A DNA stretch of 7,939 nucleotides from Deltaproteobacteria bacterium (lineage in GTDB: Bacteria > Desulfobacterota > Desulfobacteria > Desulfobacterales > JAUVGT01), in contig JAUVGT010000233.1 in the NCBI GenBank assembly GCA_030593645.1, positions 1 through 7,939 of the forward strand. The letters run 5' to 3'. Under the pieces are notes generated by a model. The model saw nothing but the letters and a program-made list of their open reading frames with translations, did no database searches and was not told where the DNA came from. The first letter of the stretch is position 1. Each line of letters opens with the position of its first letter. This document shows, piece after piece, positions 5,222 to 7,939 of this stretch. Made by a program: the position numbers and the translations under genes.

Positions 5222-7462
5222 ATAAAAAAACGTTTCAATTTTATGTTTAAGGTTGTTTACCTCACCTTGACCATTCTAATCATAACCGCATTCATACCAT
5301 TGAGAATTTATGAATACTTAATGAAAATGCCTCTGATCGGCGGATATTTCCCGCTATTGATTACAGGCATCCTGGCACTTTTCATCATATATGAAATATT
5401 CGGAACTTTCAAAGACAGAATAAAAACTAAAAAAAATCGGAACGATCGGGTTACGGAACAAAACGGGAATGGCCTTCAAAAAGATAAAAAAATGATCGGC
5501 ACCCGGAGAATCGTACAGTTTTTTTTAAAAATATACAAATTTCAGCTGGGTGAAGATCTGGATGCCTTGTCACAGATAAAACCCCTCGATAGCAGGACAA
5601 TCGCGCCAAAAGAAAGATATGAATTAAAAGTTGCCAAAAAACGTGCATGGAAATCCAGGAATATGACCGTAGGGACCATAGGCGAAGAGAGCGGCAGCAG
5701 AAGTCAATGTTATTCTGCGATTTTCGACGATCATCTTGTGATCAAAATACCACCCAAACCGATCACAGATTTTAAAACCTACATAAACACAATCATCGCG
5801 GATCAAAAAATTGTTAATCGGCTAGCTCCAAGGGAGTGCCTGGTACCCAGTGTTTCTGCTGTCATGAAACTGATCCATCCCATTGCCAACAGTAAGTCTT
5901 TACCGCATATCGAGCTTGAGAAGAAATATTACAACTGGCTGATTAACTATCCTGGTTTTCAGGAATACCTGAAGATCGATAAATCTTTTGTATTTATCAT
6001 GGACCTGTCAAAATATTTCTTTTTAGGTGATACACTCAAAGATATTCACAATCTCAAAACCAAGGTTCAGCAGGAAATCATTCATAATCCGGATGTAATC
6101 TGGGAGACATATGGTTTTGAAGGACGATATGAATTCGACAATAGTACTCTCATTGAGAGTATCCGAAAATTGTACGATACATTCAAAAATAATGTTGAAA
6201 AATTTCAAACAAAATCAGGATATTCTGAGTCCATACCCCGTTTTACACTGCAAAAGTGGTTTTTACTTCATCTTGCCAACAAGAAAATCAAATCCAAAGA
6301 AAAGAATATAAACCCGGAATTTATAGATAAACTAAATCGCCTGCTTGGAAAACTTTTAAAAAAGAATCAGGAAATAGTTGAAAAATACCGTCAGATCATT
6401 ACGCTTAGTGTACAAAAAACAACGGTTAAACAACACCAACCCCAGATGGAAACTTTGATTACAAACCTGCTCGATTTGCTAAGCTGGCTTAAAAAAAGAG
6501 ATGTGGCCATTCGTGATCTTAAACCGGACAATTTGCTGATCGCCGGGGAACGTTCCAGGTATCCCGATTTTTTAAATTCATGTAATGATTATTCCGTGGG
6601 GCTTATTGATGTTGAAACAGCGGTTCATTATAATCCCGATGGAAATAAGAATGTGGCCCAACCGATACTGGGCGGAACTCCATCCTATTCAACACCGTCA
6701 CATCTGTTCTTAAATAAACTACTGGATCAATTCTTTAAAGACTACAAACGCATACTATACCTTCAGGACTGGTTTGCAACCCTGGCAATGATTTATGAAA
6801 CAGTTACCGGTGCCTATTTGTTTATGCAGTCAGGCAAACTGATTATCGGCATAAAAGAGCAGATGCTCGAAACAAGAGGTGGTGTTAAGGCTCTATTCAA
6901 TGTTTTTAAACATTCAAGCCGGATGTTCTGGTTAAGCATTAACGTGGAGCTTCACAGAAAAATCAAAATTAAAAAGGATATGCTTGAATCTGTCAGGGTA
7001 TCACTCCCTGATCACGTGAAAGCAATGTTCAGCGAAGAATTCTTAATCGAAAAAAAAGAGATTGAAATAAAACTGAAAAAAACCATTCAATCCCAGGAAA
7101 TATTTAACGGAAAGAAAAATTGTCAGGACCTTTACTGTGCATCCTGTAAAAATATCACAAAATTAAAAAATTACTGGATTAAAAATAAAAACATCTCCCG
7201 GGGTCAGCAAAACAGGCGAGTTCTCGCCATTAATCTGTTTCAGGATCTGGAGAAACTGAAATACCGAATAGAAAAAATAGAAAAACTGATCAAAGTGTTT
7301 AACACGTATGAATTGAATTTATCGGCTTACGCTTTAATCGGCATTATGTTTGATATCATTTTTAACGCCATGTACAAATCGGAATGGGGGTCGCTTTCAG
7401 GTATTGAAATCGATAACAAAACGGATCAGACAGATGCCACCTCATATGAGGCCACCATTTAA
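5219..7462 (+). CDS. Membrane-anchored divergent protein-kinase-like protein
   Basis: I recognise a eukaryotic-like Ser/Thr kinase fold but no named family. Two N-terminal membrane helices (about 12-31 and 43-61), followed by a Lys/Arg-rich stretch, suggest a hairpin anchor with the rest cytoplasmic. Kinase signs in order: Gly-rich loop GTIGEESGS (152-160); Lys176 in LVIKIP as the ATP lysine; hinge-like FIMDLSKYFFLGDTL (259-273); catalytic loop IRDLKPDNLLI (431-441) with Asp433, Lys435 and Asn438; metal-binding Asp464 in LIDVE; GTPSYSTPS (486-494); and DWFATLAMIYETVTG (517-531). Lys176 to Asp433 is 257 residues, far longer than in ordinary kinases, with a mostly helical, Lys-rich insertion at about 275-405. 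HRD is IRD and DFG is DVE. The C-terminal region (540-747) has Cys635, Cys640 and Cys643 (C-X4-C-X2-C), a likely coiled coil (665-695) and a hydrophobic segment (702-719). The core catalytic residues are kept, so activity is plausible. The substrate is unknown, and a small-molecule or pseudokinase role cannot be excluded. Confidence 0.75.
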   Translation: MIKKRFNFMFKVVYLTLTILIITAFIPLRIYEYLMKMPLIGGYFPLLITGILALFIIYEIFGTFKDRIKTKKNRNDRVTEQNGNGLQKDKKMIGTRRIVQFFLKIYKFQLGEDLDALSQIKPLDSRTIAPKERYELKVAKKRAWKSRNMTVGTIGEESGSRSQCYSAIFDDHLVIKIPPKPITDFKTYINTIIADQKIVNRLAPRECLVPSVSAVMKLIHPIANSKSLPHIELEKKYYNWLINYPGFQEYLKIDKSFVFIMDLSKYFFLGDTLKDIHNLKTKVQQEIIHNPDVIWETYGFEGRYEFDNSTLIESIRKLYDTFKNNVEKFQTKSGYSESIPRFTLQKWFLLHLANKKIKSKEKNINPEFIDKLNRLLGKLLKKNQEIVEKYRQIITLSVQKTTVKQHQPQMETLITNLLDLLSWLKKRDVAIRDLKPDNLLIAGERSRYPDFLNSCNDYSVGLIDVETAVHYNPDGNKNVAQPILGGTPSYSTPSHLFLNKLLDQFFKDYKRILYLQDWFATLAMIYETVTGAYLFMQSGKLIIGIKEQMLETRGGVKALFNVFKHSSRMFWLSINVELHRKIKIKKDMLESVRVSLPDHVKAMFSEEFLIEKKEIEIKLKKTIQSQEIFNGKKNCQDLYCASCKNITKLKNYWIKNKNISRGQQNRRVLAINLFQDLEKLKYRIEKIEKLIKVFNTYELNLSAYALIGIMFDIIFNAMYKSEWGSLSGIEIDNKTDQTDATSYEATI

Positions 7463-7471
7463 CCCTGCAAA

Positions 7472-7526
7472 CCACTTCTGATGGTCTCGTAAAAAGTCCG
7501 AATGTGACGGTTCATGACTGGAGTGG
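7472..7526. repeat. Stem enclosing the right repeat copy
   Basis: CCACTTC at 7472-7478 can pair with GGAGTGG at 7520-7526 (seven pairs, one G-T), enclosing the 34-base repeat in the loop. It lies between the convergent kinase-like and HIT genes. There is no adjacent T-run, so it is not a standard terminator. It may mark the limits of a small inserted element. Confidence 0.4.
7479..7512 (-). repeat. 34-bp dispersed repeat, right copy (inverted)
   Basis: The reverse complement of 7479-7512 matches 109-142 at 33 of 34 positions. It starts 16 bases after the stop of the kinase-like gene and ends 23 bases before the stop of the HIT gene, inside the 73-base convergent gap. Only the 34-base core is shared; the flanks differ from those of the left copy. 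Confidence 0.85.
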
Positions 7527-7535
7527 ACCGATATA

Positions 7536-7939
7536 TCAATTGGATTCAATAGCCCCGGCAAGCCTTGCTGCGGTTTTTTTGATTAACTCCATATCTCCGG
7601 ATTTCAATTCCCATGCTGTCATGGATAGTTCGGATGAGCCGGTTTCCCTGGGTATCAGGTGGAGATGATAATGCATTACCACTTGATTGACACCTCTCCC
7701 GTTAAGCTGAAGGAACGCGATCCCCTCGGGATTTAAAATTTTCTTCATCGCTCCGGAAATTTTCTTCGATGCCTGATGAATTGCAATCAAATCTTCACCG
7801 GAAATTTCCCAGATATTTTCAGCATGGCTTTTAGGTATAATCAAAGTATGACCATTTGTTATGGGATTGATGTCTGCGAATGCCAGGATTTGTTGATTTT
7901 CATATACCCTGACACTTGGGATCTCTCCCTTGATGATCT
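7536..7939 (-). CDS. HIT family (histidine triad) protein, N-terminus cut by window edge
   Basis: This is a nucleotide-binding hydrolase or transferase of the HIT superfamily (HINT/PKCI-like branch), probably cytoplasmic and acting on nucleoside phosphoramidates or related nucleotides. The open frame continues to the right window edge: the bases at 7845-7937 encode IIKGEIPSVRVYENQQILAF followed by ADINPITNGHT, the normal start of a HIT domain. Only the first few residues are missing. A TTG at 7842-7844 is an internal Leu codon, not the start. The triad HYHLHL is encoded at 7656-7673, within NQVVMHYHLHLIPR; the middle His of the three is the expected catalytic one. The visible part is about 134 residues, close to the full length for the family. 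It converges on the kinase-like gene. The exact substrate cannot be inferred. Confidence 0.9.
   Translation of the reverse strand, partial: IIKGEIPSVRVYENQQILAFADINPITNGHTLIIPKSHAENIWEISGEDLIAIHQASKKISGAMKKILNPEGIAFLQLNGRGVNQVVMHYHLHLIPRETGSSELSMTAWELKSGDMELIKKTAARLAGAIESN

Noticed and set aside
5519..5526. Run of eight T as a programmed slippage site in the kinase-like gene
   Set aside because: The frame reads through without interruption, and the other frames give no extended alternative product.
7440..7451. 12-bp perfect palindrome CCTCATATGAGG flanked by direct GCCAC repeats
   Set aside because: It lies inside the last codons of the kinase-like gene; a single short palindrome there is compatible with chance, and there is no context for a binding site.
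109..7512. Composite transposon bounded by the 34-bp repeats
   Set aside because: No transposase, integrase or cargo-type gene lies between the repeats; the genes have ordinary chromosomal functions and differing orientations.
7842..7844. TTG as the start of the HIT gene
   Set aside because: The frame stays open to the window edge and encodes the conserved N-terminal part of the HIT domain, so this is an internal Leu codon.

Overview
The window looks like chromosomal DNA from a free-living Gram-negative bacterium. I lean toward an anaerobic deltaproteobacterium (Desulfobacterota, Desulfobacterales-like). The reasons are an exported Do-type periplasmic protease, an acetoacetyl-CoA synthetase, moderate-to-low GC by eye, and short dispersed repeats of a style I associate with those genomes. 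That taxonomic placement is inference. Nothing indicates phage, plasmid, CRISPR, rRNA or tRNA.

Layout: 1-334 is non-coding, with a perfect 11-bp hairpin, a copy of a 34-bp repeat and a probable promoter. At 335-1765 (+) lies a DegP/DegQ-type periplasmic serine protease with two PDZ domains. A short convergent gap (1766-1849) holds a perfect 13-bp inverted repeat. At 1850-3805 (-) lies acetoacetate-CoA ligase. A 376-bp divergent intergenic region (3806-4181) carries back-to-back promoter-like sequences and small palindromes. Next on the + strand are a low-specificity L-threonine aldolase (4182-5219) and, overlapping it by one base, a 747-residue membrane-anchored, divergent protein-kinase-like protein (5219-7462). 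A short convergent gap (7463-7535) holds the second, inverted copy of the 34-bp repeat. The 3' part of a HIT-family (histidine triad) gene runs off the right edge on the - strand (7536-7939).

Four of the five genes are recognisable: envelope protein quality control, ketone-body/acetoacetate activation, threonine/glycine interconversion, and nucleotide hydrolysis of the HIT type. They do not form one pathway. The part I cannot assign to a known system is the kinase-like gene. It keeps the essential catalytic residues of a eukaryotic-like Ser/Thr kinase, but has Ile for the HRD His, DVE for DFG, a long insertion between N-lobe and catalytic loop, a two-helix N-terminal membrane anchor and a Cys-X4-Cys-X2-Cys motif near the C-terminus. 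Its one-base overlap with the aldolase gene implies co-translation. The other notable non-genic signal is the pair of nearly identical inverted 34-bp repeats near the two ends of the window.
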